A stretch of DNA of 64,000 bases from contig NZ_PXWG01000004.1 of NCBI RefSeq assembly GCF_003011965.1, positions 81,489 to 145,488 of the forward strand, written 5' to 3'. Below are positions 1 to 11,564 of this stretch, in pieces (position 1 is the first letter of the stretch; the number at the start of each line of letters is the position of its first letter). The DNA is from Streptosporangium nondiastaticum. GTDB taxonomy: Bacteria; Actinomycetota; Actinomycetes; Streptomycetales; Streptomycetaceae. The position numbers and the translations under genes were made by a program. The notes under the pieces are model-generated. The model did no database searches and had not been told where the DNA came from. It worked only from the letters and a program-made list of their open reading frames with translations.

Positions 1-3000
1 TGAACAGGTCCGGCCGGTAGCCGAGCGTGAACCGCAGGCACGTGCCCGGGAAGGCGATGAGGGTCAGCGGGTAGTGCGTCGCGTCGTGGGCGGTCAGGCC
101 GGTCACTTGCACGCCGGCCAGGGACGCCTGAACGGCATCGGTGTCGAGGGGATAGTTCTCGAACACCGTCGTGGTGTCGAACAGCTCCCGCATCCCCGTC
201 ATGCGCTGGATCCCGGCCAGCCCCAGGTGCTGGTGCTCCAGCAGCCCCGACTGCTCGTCCTGCAGCCGCGTCAGCATGCCCGACCACGTCTCGGCCTCGT
301 CCCAGCGCACGCGTACGGGCAGGGTGTTGATGAACAGACCCACCATCTCCTCGACGCCGGAGATCTCCGGCGTACGACCGGAGACGGTGGCTCCGAAGAT
401 CACGTCATGCCGGTTCAGCGCGCGCCCGAGCAGAGCTCCCCAGACTCCCTGGACCACGGTGTTGAGCGTCAGCCCGTGACCGCGCGCCACCTTCGCCAGC
501 GCCGAGGTCAGCTCTTCCGGCAGCTCCCACCCGAGCTCCTCGGGCGGCGTCACCGTGCCGCCGGCGCCCGCCGGGGCCAGCAACGTCGGCTCCGCCACCC
601 CCGCCAGCGCCTCCCGCCAGGCCTCCTCGGCCGCGCCCCGGTCCTGCCCCGCCAGCCAGGCCAGGTAGTTCCGGTACGGCACGACGGCCGGCAGGCCCGT
701 GCCGTCCCCGCGCCGGGAGTACAGGGTGAACAGTTCCTGGACGAGGATCGGCAGCGACCACCCGTCGATCAGGAGGTGATGGCTCAGGAACACCAGGCAG
801 TACCGCTCGGGAGCGAGCCGGACCAGAGTGAAGCGCAGCAAGGGCGGACGGGCCGGATCGAACCTCTCGGCCCGGTCCTCGTCCACCAGCCGAGCCAGCT
901 CCTGATCCTGTTCCCGGCCGTCCCGGCGATCGGTGAGGTCCACCTCGCGCCACGGCAGCTCCACCTCTCGCGGGATCACCTGCAGCGGCTGGTCCGCACC
1001 CTGCTGCCAGAACCCCGCCCGCAGGTTCGGGTGCCGGTGCAGCAACGCCGCCACCGCGGTCCGCAGCGCCGCGGCGTCGACGCGTCCGTGGAGCTCGAAG
1101 ACGAGCTGGACGGTGTAGACGTCCGGGGCCTGCCGGTCGAAGGCCGTGTGGAAGAGCAGCCCTTCCTGGAGCGGCGAGAGCGGAAGAACTTCCTGCGGCT
1201 CGGACGCCTCACCCCACGCCTCCGCCAGCCGGTCGCGCTGGTCCTGCGTCAGCGCGATCAGCGGTAGCCCGGGGCTCGTTCCGCTCTCCTCGACGGCGGT
1301 CGCGGCCGCGGCAGCCGCCAGGGCCGCCGCGGTCTGGTGCAGGAACACATCGCGAGGGGTGATGGCCAGACCCGCCTCGCGTGCCCGGGACACCAGCTGG
1401 ATGGAGACGATGCTGTCCCCGCCGAGCGCGAAGAAGCCGTCGTCGGCACCGACGTCGGCCACACCCAGCAGCTCGGCGAAGAGATCGGAAAGGATCTTTT
1501 CCTGAGGCGTGCGCGGGGCACGCGACGGCCGTCCTCCGGCCGCGCGAGTGACGTCGGGGGCGGGGAGCCCCGCCCGGTCCAGCTTTCCGCTGGGCAGCAA
1601 GGGCAGCTCGTCCAGCAGGACGAACGCGCCCGGGACCATGTAGTCCGGCAACAGGCCCTGTGCGTGTTCCCGCAGCTCCGTGGCGGCCACGGCGGAACCG
1701 GCTGCCGGTACCACGTACGCCACGAGCCACCGCCCGGACGGCCCGTCCTCCCGGAGCGTCACCGCGGCCCGGGCCACGCCGGGATGCCGTACCAGCGCGG
1801 TTTCGACCTCGCCGGGTTCGATGCGGAAGCCCCGGACCTTCACCTGGTCGTCGGACCGGCCCAGGAACTCCAGCATCCCGTCCGGGCGGCGGCGCGCCAG
1901 GTCCCCCGTGCGGTACATGCGCGAACCCGCCGGGCCGAAGGGATCGGGTACGAACCGCAGCGCCGTCGTTCCGGGCCGGTTCACGTACCCGCGGGCCAGC
2001 GCCCGTCCGGCCAGGTACAGCTCGCCCACCACGCCCGGCGGCACCAGCTGCAGGGCGTCGTCCAGCACATGGACCCGCGTGTTCGAGATCGGCGCGCCGA
2101 TGGACACCGTTCCCGGCGCCGTTCCGGCGAAGTCCTGAGGGCAGGCCCAGGCCGTGACGTCGACGGCGGCCTCGGTCGGTCCGTAGAGGTTGTGCAGCGG
2201 CGCGCCGAGCGTCTGCTGGAACTGTGCGATCAGCTCGGGCGGCAGTGCCTCACCGCTGCAGAACACCCGGCGCAGCGTCCGGCAGTCCTTCGCCGCGGGC
2301 GTCTTCAGGAAGGCGTGCAGCATCGACGGGACGAAGTGGGCCGTGGTCACCTGCTCGGTACGGATCAGGCCGGCGAGATGGGCGGGGTCCTTGTGGCCCT
2401 CGGGCCTCGCCACGACCAGCGTCGCGCCTTCGGTCAGGGGCCAGAAGAACTCCCAGACCGAGACGTCGAAGGTGAAGGGCGTCTTCTGCAGGACCCGGTC
2501 GGTCGCGTCGAGGCGGTACTCGGCCTGCATCCAGTGGAGCCGGTTGACGATCGCGGTGTGCGGGACCGCGACGCCCTTGGGCCTGCCGGTGGAGCCGGAG
2601 GTGTAGATGACGTAGGCGGGGTGGAGCGGGGTGAGCAGGCCCTTACGGTCGGGGTCGGTGCTCGGGCAGGCGTCCAGGGCGCCGGTCGCGTCGAGTTCGT
2701 CGAGCGTCGTGCGCGGCATGTGCGGCGGCAGTACGGGCCCGCCTTCGGTGGTGGTCAGTACGGTCACCGGTCGCGCGTCGTCGAGCATGAACGCGGTCCG
2801 CTCGGCGGGCTGGACCGGGTCGACGGGCAGGTAGGCGGCACCGGACTTGAGGACCGCCAGCAGGGCCGCGACCAGCTCCGCCGACCGCGGCAGGGCGACG
2901 GCCACGACGCGCTCGGGCCCGGCGCCCTGCTCGATCAGGAAGTGCGCGAGCCGGTTCGCCCGGGCGTTGAGCTCGGCGTAGGTCAGCCCGGTGCCCTCGA

Positions 3001-6000
3001 AGACCAGCGCCAGGGCTTGGGGAGTGCGCGCGGCTTGCGTCTCGAACAGCGTCGGCAGGTCGGACTCCGGCACCGGCCGGGCGGTGTCGTTCCACTGCAC
3101 GAGCAGCTGCTCGCGCTCCTCCCGGCTGAGAATGCCAATGCTGCCGATCGGCTGCTCGGGGTCGGCCACCACGGCTTCCAGCAGCCGTGTGTACCTGCTG
3201 ACCAGGGTCCGGACGGAGGCGGCGTCGAACAGGTCGGTGCTGTACTCGACGAGGCCCTCCATGCCACCGGCGGCGCCGGGCTCGCCGGTCCCGGTGCTGC
3301 TCTCGCCCCCGGTCCCGGTCCGGCGCTCCGTGAGTTCGACGGTGAGATCGAACTTGGTCGTGCCGGTCCGTACGCCTTCGGCCTCGGCCCGCAGGCCGGG
3401 AAGCTCCAGAGCGGGCTCGGCGGTGTTGTGGAAGGCCAGCGCGACCTGGAAAAGCGGGTGGTGGGCCGGCGAGCGAGCCGGCCGCAGGTCCTCCACCAGG
3501 CGTTCGAACGGCAGGTCCTGGTGGGCGTAGGCGGCCAGGTCGGTCTCGCGGACCCGCTCCAGCAGCGTCCGGAAGCCCGGGTTGCCGGAGGTGTCGGTGC
3601 GCAGCACCAGGGTGTTGACGAAGAACCCGATGAGGTCGTCCAGGCTCTCGTCCGTGCGCCCGGCGACCGGGGAGCCGATCGGGATGTCGGTGCCCGCGCC
3701 CAGCCGGGTCAGCAGGGCCGCCAAAGCCGCTTGGGCGACCATGAAGACGCTCGCTCGGCTCTGCTTCGCGAGGTCGGTGAGCCCCCGGTGCAGGTCCGCA
3801 CTGAGCGTGAAGCTGTGGTGGGCGCCCCGGTGGCTGGTCACTGCCGGGCGCGGACGGTCGACCGGCAGCTCCAGACGGCCGGGGAGCCCGGCGAGGGCGT
3901 TCCGCCAGTACGAGAGCTGCTGCGACGCCAGGCTGACGGCGTCGCCTTCCCCGCCCTCCTCGCTCCGTTCGCCGCCTTCGGCTCCCGGGCCTCCTTCGTC
4001 ACCGAGGAGCTCGCGCTGCCAGAGCGTGTAGTCGGCGTACTGGACCGGCAGCGGCGACCACGCGGGTGCGGTGCCGGTGACCCGCGCGCGGTAGGCGGTG
4101 CCCAGATCCCTGGCCAGGGGCGCCAGCGACCATCCGTCACCCGCGATGTGGTGCAGGACGAGAACCAGTACGTGATCCCGCGGGCCGAGGACGAACAGCG
4201 TGGCGCGCAGCGGCAGCTCGGCGGCCAGGTCGAACGCGTACCGGACCGCCTCGGCCACCTTCTCCGCCGGCCTCGCCTCGTCGGCCCCGTGAGACTCACC
4301 GGGGCCGTCGGCCGCTGCGATCCGGGAGATCTCCAGCGCGGGCCGCGCGGCCGCCGCGTCGAGGACGAGCTGGCGCGGCCGCCCGGAGTCCTCGGGGAAC
4401 GTCGTGCGCAGGCTCTCGTGCCGGGCGACCACGTCGGCCAGTGCCGCGGCGAGGGCGTCGTGGTCCAAGGCGCCCGTCAGCCGCACGGCCAGGGGGACGT
4501 TGTACGTCGCGCCGGGCCCCTCCAGCCGGTGCAGGAACCACAGCCGGCGCTGCGCGAAGGACAAGGGGATCTCTTCCGGGCGGGCCACCGGGCGCAGCGC
4601 CGGCCGGGCCGGCCGTGCCGCGGTGAGCTGCTCGGCGAGGGCGGCGACGGTCGGCGCCTCGAAGAGCAGGCGGACCGGGAGTTCGATGCCCAGCTCCGAC
4701 CTGACCCTGCTCGTCAGGCGGGTGGCCAGCAGGGAGTGCCCGCCGAGGTCGAAGAAGCTGTCGTCGATGCCGACGGCGGACAGGCCGAGGACGTCCGCGA
4801 ACAGTCCGCACAGGAGCTCCTCCTGCGCGGTGCGCGGGGCACGGCCGGTCGATGCCGCGCCGAAGTCGGGTGCGGGCAGGGCCGCGCGGTCGAGCTTTCC
4901 GTTGACGGTCAGGGGCAGGCGGTCGAGGACGAGGACGGCGGCCGGCTGCATGTAGTCCGGCAGCCGGTCCCGCAGGTACGAGCGCAGGGCGGTGACCAGC
5001 GCGCCGGTCCGCCGACCGGCGTCGGGGTCGTTGGTGCAGGCCGACAGCTCCGCGTGCTCGGTGGCCGTGGGCAGATAGGTGTCCACGGGCGTGGCGGACG
5101 CGGTATGTGCGGCCTCGGCGAAGACGACGTCGAGGCTGCCCTCGGCTCCGGTGCCCGACCAGGTCACGGCGACGTCGTAGCCGAGCTCCGTGCCGAGTTC
5201 GTGGAAGGCTTCGGGGTCGGGGGCCTGCTCCTCCACGCCCCCGGCACCGACGAGTCCGCCTGGGAGCGCGTCGATCTCGTCGGTCCCGCTGCCGCTGTCC
5301 AGCATGCGCATCGTGGCGAGCTCGCCGGACAGCCGGGCGTTGGGGACGCCCACGAGCCGCAGGGTTCCGGGGCGCCGGGCGGACAGCTGCTCGCGCAGTT
5401 CCCGCAGCCCGTCGACGTCCTGTCCCCAGTGCAGGCGTTGCGCCTCGCCCAGCGGGAGGGGTGCCACGGGCTGTTTGCGGAGGACGGCGTCGTAGCGGTG
5501 CCGGGTCAGCTCGTTGTGGTGCCGGCCCCGTTTGATCCGCAGATCGACGCGCAATCCGGCGCCGTCGGCACCGGCGAGGGCGCGCGGCAGTGCCGTGAAG
5601 AAATCCGGGTCGATCAGGAGTTCCTTGTCCCGGGCCATGTTCTGCTCGACTGCGCGGCGGATGCGGGCCGCGTCCTTCGAGGGGGCGGGGGAGTGGGCCT
5701 GTACGGCGGTGTGGAAGCACCGCTGGAGGCGGAGGTTGCGGATGTCGCCGACGAACACGGCCCCGCCGGGAACCACCAGTTCCGCCGCCTTGCGCAGGAC
5801 CTCGATCAGGTAGCGGGCGCCGGGGAAGTACTGCACCACCGAATTGATGACCACGGTGTCGAAGAAGCCGGCCGGCAGGCCGTCGAAGTCGTGTGCGGGC
5901 TGGTGCCGCAGTGTCACCCGGCCGGCCAGGTCGGGGGAACGGTCGGTCTGCGCCCGTAACGCCTCGACGGCCGAGGCGGAGAAGTCGGTCGCCCAGTACT

Positions 6001-9000
6001 CCTCGCACCGCGGGGCCACCGGCCCCAGGAGCAGGCCGGTGCCGGCGCCGATCTCCAGCACGCGGCGGGGCCGTAACGACAGGACGCGCTCGACCGTGGC
6101 CGCACGCCATTCCTCCATCTCGGCCAGGGGGATGGGCTGTCCGTCGTAACTGCTGTTCCATCCCGTGAAGTTCGAACCGGGCGGGTGCGCGGCGGCGTCT
6201 TCGTAGAGCGAGTCGTAGATCGACTGCCACTCGCCGACCTGCTGCGCCTCTTCCTGTTCCCCGGTTTCCTCGGTGTGCGTCCGCGTCTGCGCCGGCTCGC
6301 CGCCCGCCGGTCCGTCCGCCGTCACCGGCACCGCGTAGGCGACGAGGCGCTGGTCTCCCGGCCGGTGCTCATGGGCGACGACGGCGGCCTGGGCGACGCC
6401 CGGGTGCCGGGACAGCACGGCCTCGATCTCGCCCGGCTCGATCCGGAAGCCTCGGATCTTCACCTGGTCATCGGCCCGGCCCATGAAGTCGAGGACCCCG
6501 TCGGAACGCCTCCGCACCAGATCGCCCGTGCGGTACATGCGGGCGCCCGCCGGGCCGTGGGGATCGGCGACGAACCGCTCGGAGGTCATGCCCGGCCGGC
6601 CGGAGTAGCCGCGCGCCAGGCCGGCCCCCGCGATGTAGAGCTCGCCCGTCACGCCGACCGGAAGCGGTCGCAGGGCGCCGTCGAGGACGTACAGCCGCAT
6701 GCCGTCCATGGCGCGGCCGATGGGCACGCTGCTGGACGCGGGGTCCGGTGCCCGCGTCGCATGGTGTGCGGCGAAGGTGGTGGTCTCGGTGGGGCCGTAG
6801 CCGTTGACGACCGTGGTCCGCGGGCAGTGGTCCAGCACCCGCCGGACCGCTGCGGCCGGGACGACATCGCCTCCGGTCCACACCGCCCGGACGCCGGTGA
6901 AGCTGCCGGGGGACTCGTCGGCCATCATCTGGAAGAGGCCCGCGGTCAGCCACAGGGCCGTGACGCTTCCGCCGGCGAGGAGGCGCGCGAGAACGCGGGT
7001 GTCCAGCTCACCGGGCGGTGCCACGACGACCTGGCCGCCGTTGAGCAGAGGAACCCACAGTTCGTACGTCGAAGCGTCGAAGGCGTGCGGGGAGTGCAGC
7101 AGCACCCGCTCGTGGTCGCCGCCGCGCCAGCAGCGGTCGGCGGCCAGGCTCAGCACGTCCTGGTGGGTGACGGCCACGCCCTTCGCCGCGCCGAGCGACC
7201 CGGAGGTGTGCATGATGTACGCCAACTGCTCCGGGTGGCCGTCCACGGCGGGATCGCTGTCGTCCTCGCGGGCGAGGAGCTGATCCGCGTCGACGACGAT
7301 GACCCGTGCGCTGTGCGGGAATGCGCGGCCCTCTGCTGTCTGTGCGGCCTGCGTGGCCCGGTCGGTGAGCAGCACGCCGGCTTCGGTCCCGGCCATGACG
7401 GCCTGTTGTCGCGCGGCCGGGTGGCTGTGGTGCAGCGGCACGTAGACGCCACCCGCCTTCAGCACCGCCAGGATGGAGACCACCAGGTCGGCCGATCGCC
7501 GGAGCAGGAAGGCCACCCGGGATTCGCGGCCCACGCCCATGCCGATCAGCCGGTGTGCGAGGCGGTTGGCCCGGGCGTCGAGTTGCCGGTAGGTCAGTTC
7601 CTCGCCGCCCGACCGGACGGCCGGTGCATGGGGGGTGCGGGCGGCTTGCTCGGCGAACCGCTGCTGAATGCTGCTCCCGGCGCCGGGCATCGTGTGCGCG
7701 GTGCTGGTGCTGGTGCCGGTGCCGGTGTCGTTCCATGCCGCGAGCAGGTGGTGCTCCTGCGGCGAGAGCAGCTCCATCGCGCCGACCGGCTGTTCGGCGT
7801 CGGCGTCCAGGATCCGCAGGAAGCGCTGGTGGTGGGCCGCGAGCTCATCGTCCTCGTACAGCGCGGGGTTGGCGTCGAAGTCGATGCGCGGGCCTTGTGT
7901 CTTCGCCCGCTGGTAGACGGTGATCGACAGGTCTTCGACCTGGCCGGCCGAAAGGGTGTGGGACGTCGCGCGGGAGTCGCCGAAGCGAAGGTCGTAATCG
8001 AAGGGCATGATGTTGACGACCGGGCCGAACAGCCTCCGGTCGTCGCGGAACAGGTCCAGATCGCGGCGCAGGTCCTCGTACCGGTAACGCTGGTGCCGGA
8101 GTACGGAGAAGACTTCCTGCGACGCCTGCCGCACGAGGTCGGAGAAGACCGTGTCCGGCCGCACGGCCAGCCGCAGCGGCAGCACGTTCGACACCATGCC
8201 CGGTATCTCCTGGGAGAGCGCCGTGTCGCGGCCGGTGACGCCGAGGCCGACCGTGATGTCGCGTGCGCCCGTCATGCGGTGCAGATAGGCGGCCGTGGCG
8301 GCGACGATGACCGAGGGCCAGGTCGTCCGGGCACCGCGGGCCACGGCCCGCAGCCGCTCCATGCCCGGCAGGGGGAGCTGCGCCGTCGCCCGCCGCACGC
8401 TGTGGGAGGCCGGGGAGAACCTGCCGGCGAGGGTCACCGGTTCCGGCAGGTCGGCGAACCGCTCGGTCCAGTGCTCACGGTCCTGAGCGCATTGTTCGGA
8501 CGAACGGTAGGCGCGTTCTTCCTCCAGGAGGAGACGCAGGGGCCCGAAGGCCTCCCCGCCGGCCGGCAGGCCGCGCGACAGCGACGTGTAGATGTCGCAG
8601 AGCCGCCGGATGACGAGCGCCGCTCCGAAGCCGTCCATGACGAGATGGTGAACGCGCTGGTACCAGAAGAACCTGTCCGGTGCCGCGTGGAACAGGGCAC
8701 AGGTGAAGAGCGGGACGGAGGCCAGGTCGAGCGGTCGCGCCAGGTCGGCCTCCATCCACGCCAGGGCCGCCCGGCGTGGATCCGGCTCCGCGCTGACATC
8801 GATGAGCGGAACAGTCAGGGCGGCGGGCGGGGTGACGATTTGCCGGGGCCCGGCGCTGTCGGTGACGAAGCGGACCCGGAGCGCCTCCGCTTCCGCGATG
8901 GCGCGCCGGGCCGATTCCTCCAGTAGCGCGGTGTTCACCGGGCCGTGTATTTCCAGGTATTCCCCGAGAATGTAGGCCGGGTTATCCGGGGCCAGCTGCT

Positions 9001-9064
9001 GGGCGTACCAGATGCCGGTCTGAGCAGCCGACAAAGGAAGACGGGCATCCCGAGAATCGAACAT
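1..9064 (-). CDS. Non-ribosomal peptide synthetase, C-A(MT)-PCP-C-A-PCP-C..., cut by the left edge
   Basis: Multimodular NRPS, 3,021 codons visible, no stop before base 1. ATG at 9064 follows GGAGAGT. Domains (approximate residues): C1 8-430 (HHLVMDGFG near 141); A1 from about 470 (core [11 protein letters not shown] near 623); an N-methyltransferase inserted late in A1, about 940-1355 ([13 protein letters not shown] motif [10 protein letters not shown]); PCP1 (LGGHSLL, near 1443); C2 1485-1930 (HHIAGDGWS); A2 about 1970-2440 ([11 protein letters not shown]); PCP2 (LGGDSIV, near 2550); start of C3 (HHLLIDGWS near 2763). My hand alignment to the GrsA pocket positions gives DAYWWGGTFK for A1, like the Val-type DAxWxGGTFK group, and DVWHFSLVDK for A2, a Ser signature. 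The likely units are therefore N-methyl-Val (or another branched residue), then Ser. C1 must accept an acyl or peptidyl group from another protein. No thioesterase, MbtH or transporter is visible, so the product cannot be named. Confidence 0.96.
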   Translation of the reverse strand, partial: MFDSRDARLPLSAAQTGIWYAQQLAPDNPAYILGEYLEIHGPVNTALLEESARRAIAEAEALRVRFVTDSAGPRQIVTPPAALTVPLIDVSAEPDPRRAALAWMEADLARPLDLASVPLFTCALFHAAPDRFFWYQRVHHLVMDGFGAALVIRRLCDIYTSLSRGLPAGGEAFGPLRLLLEEERAYRSSEQCAQDREHWTERFADLPEPVTLAGRFSPASHSVRRATAQLPLPGMERLRAVARGARTTWPSVIVAATAAYLHRMTGARDITVGLGVTGRDTALSQEIPGMVSNVLPLRLAVRPDTVFSDLVRQASQEVFSVLRHQRYRYEDLRRDLDLFRDDRRLFGPVVNIMPFDYDLRFGDSRATSHTLSAGQVEDLSITVYQRAKTQGPRIDFDANPALYEDDELAAHHQRFLRILDADAEQPVGAMELLSPQEHHLLAAWNDTGTGTSTSTAHTMPGAGSSIQQRFAEQAARTPHAPAVRSGGEELTYRQLDARANRLAHRLIGMGVGRESRVAFLLRRSADLVVSILAVLKAGGVYVPLHHSHPAARQQAVMAGTEAGVLLTDRATQAAQTAEGRAFPHSARVIVVDADQLLAREDDSDPAVDGHPEQLAYIMHTSGSLGAAKGVAVTHQDVLSLAADRCWRGGDHERVLLHSPHAFDASTYELWVPLLNGGQVVVAPPGELDTRVLARLLAGGSVTALWLTAGLFQMMADESPGSFTGVRAVWTGGDVVPAAAVRRVLDHCPRTTVVNGYGPTETTTFAAHHATRAPDPASSSVPIGRAMDGMRLYVLDGALRPLPVGVTGELYIAGAGLARGYSGRPGMTSERFVADPHGPAGARMYRTGDLVRRRSDGVLDFMGRADDQVKIRGFRIEPGEIEAVLSRHPGVAQAAVVAHEHRPGDQRLVAYAVPVTADGPAGGEPAQTRTHTEETGEQEEAQQVGEWQSIYDSLYEDAAAHPPGSNFTGWNSSYDGQPIPLAEMEEWRAATVERVLSLRPRRVLEIGAGTGLLLGPVAPRCEEYWATDFSASAVEALRAQTDRSPDLAGRVTLRHQPAHDFDGLPAGFFDTVVINSVVQYFPGARYLIEVLRKAAELVVPGGAVFVGDIRNLRLQRCFHTAVQAHSPAPSKDAARIRRAVEQNMARDKELLIDPDFFTALPRALAGADGAGLRVDLRIKRGRHHNELTRHRYDAVLRKQPVAPLPLGEAQRLHWGQDVDGLRELREQLSARRPGTLRLVGVPNARLSGELATMRMLDSGSGTDEIDALPGGLVGAGGVEEQAPDPEAFHELGTELGYDVAVTWSGTGAEGSLDVVFAEAAHTASATPVDTYLPTATEHAELSACTNDPDAGRRTGALVTALRSYLRDRLPDYMQPAAVLVLDRLPLTVNGKLDRAALPAPDFGAASTGRAPRTAQEELLCGLFADVLGLSAVGIDDSFFDLGGHSLLATRLTSRVRSELGIELPVRLLFEAPTVAALAEQLTAARPARPALRPVARPEEIPLSFAQRRLWFLHRLEGPGATYNVPLAVRLTGALDHDALAAALADVVARHESLRTTFPEDSGRPRQLVLDAAAARPALEISRIAAADGPGESHGADEARPAEKVAEAVRYAFDLAAELPLRATLFVLGPRDHVLVLVLHHIAGDGWSLAPLARDLGTAYRARVTGTAPAWSPLPVQYADYTLWQRELLGDEGGPGAEGGERSEEGGEGDAVSLASQQLSYWRNALAGLPGRLELPVDRPRPAVTSHRGAHHSFTLSADLHRGLTDLAKQSRASVFMVAQAALAALLTRLGAGTDIPIGSPVAGRTDESLDDLIGFFVNTLVLRTDTSGNPGFRTLLERVRETDLAAYAHQDLPFERLVEDLRPARSPAHHPLFQVALAFHNTAEPALELPGLRAEAEGVRTGTTKFDLTVELTERRTGTGGESSTGTGEPGAAGGMEGLVEYSTDLFDAASVRTLVSRYTRLLEAVVADPEQPIGSIGILSREEREQLLVQWNDTARPVPESDLPTLFETQAARTPQALALVFEGTGLTYAELNARANRLAHFLIEQGAGPERVVAVALPRSAELVAALLAVLKSGAAYLPVDPVQPAERTAFMLDDARPVTVLTTTEGGPVLPPHMPRTTLDELDATGALDACPSTDPDRKGLLTPLHPAYVIYTSGSTGRPKGVAVPHTAIVNRLHWMQAEYRLDATDRVLQKTPFTFDVSVWEFFWPLTEGATLVVARPEGHKDPAHLAGLIRTEQVTTAHFVPSMLHAFLKTPAAKDCRTLRRVFCSGEALPPELIAQFQQTLGAPLHNLYGPTEAAVDVTAWACPQDFAGTAPGTVSIGAPISNTRVHVLDDALQLVPPGVVGELYLAGRALARGYVNRPGTTALRFVPDPFGPAGSRMYRTGDLARRRPDGMLEFLGRSDDQVKVRGFRIEPGEVETALVRHPGVARAAVTLREDGPSGRWLVAYVVPAAGSAVAATELREHAQGLLPDYMVPGAFVLLDELPLLPSGKLDRAGLPAPDVTRAAGGRPSRAPRTPQEKILSDLFAELLGVADVGADDGFFALGGDSIVSIQLVSRAREAGLAITPRDVFLHQTAAALAAAAAATAVEESGTSPGLPLIALTQDQRDRLAEAWGEASEPQEVLPLSPLQEGLLFHTAFDRQAPDVYTVQLVFELHGRVDAAALRTAVAALLHRHPNLRAGFWQQGADQPLQVIPREVELPWREVDLTDRRDGREQDQELARLVDEDRAERFDPARPPLLRFTLVRLAPERYCLVFLSHHLLIDGWSLPILVQELFTLYSRRGDGTGLPAVVPYRNYLAWLAGQDRGAAEEAWREALAGVAEPTLLAPAGAGGTVTPPEELGWELPEELTSALAKVARGHGLTLNTVVQGVWGALLGRALNRHDVIFGATVSGRTPEISGVEEMVGLFINTLPVRVRWDEAETWSGMLTRLQDEQSGLLEHQHLGLAGIQRMTGMRELFDTTTVFENYPLDTDAVQASLAGVQVTGLTAHDATHYPLTLIAFPGTCLRFTLGYRPDLF

Positions 9065-9499
9065 ACTCTCCCCGTGGGGTCCGGTGACCTGTGCAGCCGA
9101 CATCGGTGTGCGTGACGACCACGCATCACCAAAGGTGAAGAGGGGGGTGAGAAGCCTGCAGGGTGGCGGCGCTGATGGCCTGGTCATTACTTGCGGAATG
9201 ATCATTTCAAGCCCAGGCCGATCTGCCGATTGTTGAGGGCGGGACGGGAAGGTGTCAACGGGTCGGCATCGGCCAACACCCGGGACCTGAAACGATCGGC
9301 GCCGCGCGGTGGGAGCGCCCCGCGCACTTCCTGGACGGCGGCGGGAGCGCTCGGCGGGGTGGACGACGTCCCCCATGTGGCGGAATGAGCGCAACCGTAT
9401 CCGCCGGAAGCGGTTGCCTTTCAGCGAGGTGCTGTTTCTGCCCCTGAGGGCGGAGCGTGGCGGCGCCCGTCATTCCGCCGGTCCCGTTTTCAGGAGGTC
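9065..9499. promoter_or_regulatory. Intergenic region between NRPS and secreted peptide gene
   Basis: A 435-bp gap that must hold the NRPS promoter (minus) and the promoter of the peptide gene (plus). The short open frames here have no ribosome binding site or family resemblance. The only clear local structure is a 10-bp palindrome, AATGATCATT, around 9197-9206 in the least GC-rich part. It could be an operator, but nothing shows this directly. Confidence 0.4.
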
Positions 9500-9721
9500 A
9501 TGGTGTCTCTGCGAAGGATTTCCGTCCTGGGCGCTGTCAGTGGAGCGCTCGTCCTGTCGGCTGTGACGACAGCTCATGCTGTCGGTGAGGGGGACGCGGC
9601 CCGCGCTTTCGAGAGCGTTCCCGGGCCCGACAGCGGCAACGTCGGGCGAAAGGTGTCCGTACCGGCTCAGGTGGTCGGGATGGACATCAATCCCCTCAGC
9701 CTGCTGATTCCCGGCGTGTGA
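9500..9721 (+). CDS. Small secreted peptide, 73 aa
   Basis: ATG at 9500 follows an AGGAGG six bases upstream. Residues 1-28 form a signal peptide: Arg pair at 5-6, hydrophobic core VLGAVSGALVLSAV, and a probable cut after TAHA. The remaining ~45 residues have no cysteine and end in the hydrophobic tail PLSLLIPGV. There is no chaplin or lantibiotic signature and no family I recognise. It lies divergent to the NRPS, but a role with the NRPS product is not shown. The strong ribosome site and clear signal peptide make it a credible gene despite its size. Confidence 0.7.
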   Translation: MVSLRRISVLGAVSGALVLSAVTTAHAVGEGDAARAFESVPGPDSGNVGRKVSVPAQVVGMDINPLSLLIPGV

Positions 9722-9785
9722 AACATCGGTACCTGACAGAGCGGAATCCGAGGGAGCGGCCCCGTCGGCCGGCCACTCACTCGGC

Positions 9786-10634
9786 TCACTCGGCCGTTTC
9801 CCGGTCGTCGCGGTAGATCACCAGCGTCCGGTCCGGCTGTTCGGCGAGATGGAACGCGGTGTAGGCGAAGTCGACCACCCCGCGCCCCGGGATCCGCAGC
9901 CGTTTCCGTCCACCGCGCCGGGCCTGTACGTCGTACTGCGGCCACCAGGAGCGCACTTCCGGGCTGCCCGCCTTCAGTTCGTCGATCAGCCGGGTGTACC
10001 GGAGGTCGCCCGGGTGACGGCCCGCCAGCGTGCGCAGCCGGGCGAGCAGGCCGCGTGCGTCGGGCTCCCAGTCGACGAGGACGTCCCGGGCCGCGGGCTC
10101 GAGGAACACCCAGCGGGCGAAGTTCGCCGGACGGCCCGCCACCGCGGTGAGCTTCGGAAAGAGCTCGGCAGCCGCCCGGTTGCAGCTGAGCACGTCGTAG
10201 TCGCCGCCGATGATGTAGGCCGGGTGAGGCTGGAGCAGGAGCGGGACGGCCGCCACCTCGGCGGCGAGCGGCTCGGGTTCGCCGGCCTCCGCCTCGGACG
10301 CCGGGGCGTGACCGGCGAGCCGGAAGAGATGTCCGCGCTCGTGCGGGTCGAGCCGCAGCGCCGAGGCGAGGGCGTCGAGCACCTGGTCCGAGGCGCGGAT
10401 GTCCCGGCCCTGTTCGAGGTACGTGTACCAGGTCGCGCTGATCCCGGCGAGCAGCGCGAGTTCCTCCCGGCGCAGGCCCGGCGTCCGGCGGCGGCGCCCG
10501 GCGTGCGGCAGCCCGACCTGGTCGGGGGTGATCCGCTCTCTGCGGCTGCGGAGGAACGCCCCCAGCTCACGGCGTCGGTTCCGTTGATCCAACCGATCTG
10601 ATCGATCCGGCTGCTGCTGCACGGTGGATGGCAC
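9786..10634 (-). CDS. XRE-family regulator with MmyB-like ligand domain
   Basis: DNA-binding regulator of 282 aa. Residues about 22-85 form a helix-turn-helix with the hallmarks of this actinobacterial group: LGAFLRSRRERI, then RTPGLRREELALLAGIS and the YLEQGRD recognition region. The rest (about 100-270) resembles the MmyB-like PAS-type domain, including a YDVLSCNRAAAELF segment. Members commonly control a divergent oxidoreductase, and here an SDR gene starts 120 bp away in the opposite direction, so the 10635-10754 gap is the likely shared operator. The ligand is unknown. The gene converges on the small secreted peptide gene. Confidence 0.9.
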   Translation of the reverse strand: MPSTVQQQPDRSDRLDQRNRRRELGAFLRSRRERITPDQVGLPHAGRRRRTPGLRREELALLAGISATWYTYLEQGRDIRASDQVLDALASALRLDPHERGHLFRLAGHAPASEAEAGEPEPLAAEVAAVPLLLQPHPAYIIGGDYDVLSCNRAAAELFPKLTAVAGRPANFARWVFLEPAARDVLVDWEPDARGLLARLRTLAGRHPGDLRYTRLIDELKAGSPEVRSWWPQYDVQARRGGRKRLRIPGRGVVDFAYTAFHLAEQPDRTLVIYRDDRETAE

Positions 10635-10754
10635 TCCTGATTCCAGAATGAACTCGCTCTGGATACCAGGTTAGGGCCGCCGCAGACTGGCATCCGCCGC
10701 CGGTCCGCCGGCGTGCGAACGGAACCAGCACCCGGTTAGGAAGAGGAATTCACG

Positions 10755-11492
10755 ATGCCTGGACTCGACGGCAAGGTCGTGGCGATCACAGGGGCCGGCA
10801 GCGGCATCGGCGAGGCGACCGCACTGCTGCTGGCCGAGCGGGGCGCGCGGCTCGTCCTGGGAGCGCGGCGGTCCGAGCGCCTCGCGGACCTGGCGGGACG
10901 GATCGGGAAGGCGGGCGGCGCGGCCGTGCACATCCGTACGGACGTGACCCGGCGCGACGACCTGCACGCCCTGGTCGCCCTGGCCCGCGAGCGGTTCGGC
11001 CGGCTCGACGTGCTGGTCAGCAACGCCGGGGCCGGTACGATCTCGCCCCTCGACGACCTGCGCGTCGACGAATGGGATCAGATGGTCGACGTCAACATCA
11101 AGGGCGTGCTCCACGGAATCGGCGCCGCGCTGCCGGTCTTCCGGGCCCAGGGCACCGGCCACTTCATCACCACGGCCTCCACGGCCGCGTTCCGCATCGT
11201 GCCGGCCATGGCGGTCTACGCCGGTACCAAGTTCGCGGTCCGCGCCATCTGCGAGGGGCTGCGCCAAGAGGCCGGTGACTCCCTGCGGGTGACCACCGTC
11301 TCGCCCGGTGCGGTCGCCACGGGTTTCGCCGACGCCTCGACGAATCCCGAAGTCAGGGCGCGGACAGCGGAGATGCGGGACCGCATCGCGATTCCGCCTG
11401 AGGCGATCGCGCGGGCCGTGGCGTTCGCCATCGAGCAGCCCGCGACCGTCGATGTGAACGAGATCGTCGTCCGGCCCACGGCACAGAACTGA
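10755..11492 (+). CDS. Short-chain dehydrogenase/reductase (SDR)
   Basis: Classical SDR of 245 aa, the usual length. It shows the NAD(P)-binding TGAGSGIGEA near residue 12, the NAGAG motif near 90, a catalytic Ser in TTASTAAF and YAGTKFA with the catalytic Tyr and Lys. ATG at 10755 follows GGAAGAGG. A basic residue just after the first beta strand (RRSER) suggests NADP(H) preference, which is inference. The divergent XRE/MmyB regulator probably controls it. The substrate cannot be told from sequence. Confidence 0.93.
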   Translation: MPGLDGKVVAITGAGSGIGEATALLLAERGARLVLGARRSERLADLAGRIGKAGGAAVHIRTDVTRRDDLHALVALARERFGRLDVLVSNAGAGTISPLDDLRVDEWDQMVDVNIKGVLHGIGAALPVFRAQGTGHFITTASTAAFRIVPAMAVYAGTKFAVRAICEGLRQEAGDSLRVTTVSPGAVATGFADASTNPEVRARTAEMRDRIAIPPEAIARAVAFAIEQPATVDVNEIVVRPTAQN

Positions 11493-11564
11493 GCCCGCTC
11501 ACGAAACGATCCCCGGGCTTCGACCGGCTGGAAGGCACGGTGGGATGCCCCCGAGGGGCACGCC

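Noticed and set aside
1..1260. Epimerase domain after PCP2
   Set aside because: The visible domain has the condensation layout ([33 protein letters not shown]) rather than epimerase motifs. A dual-function domain cannot be excluded.
1337..5959. Open frame of 1,540 codons on the plus strand across the NRPS
   Set aside because: It is antisense to clear C, A and PCP domains, is Arg/Gly/Val-rich and has no domain. Long antisense frames are expected in very GC-rich DNA.
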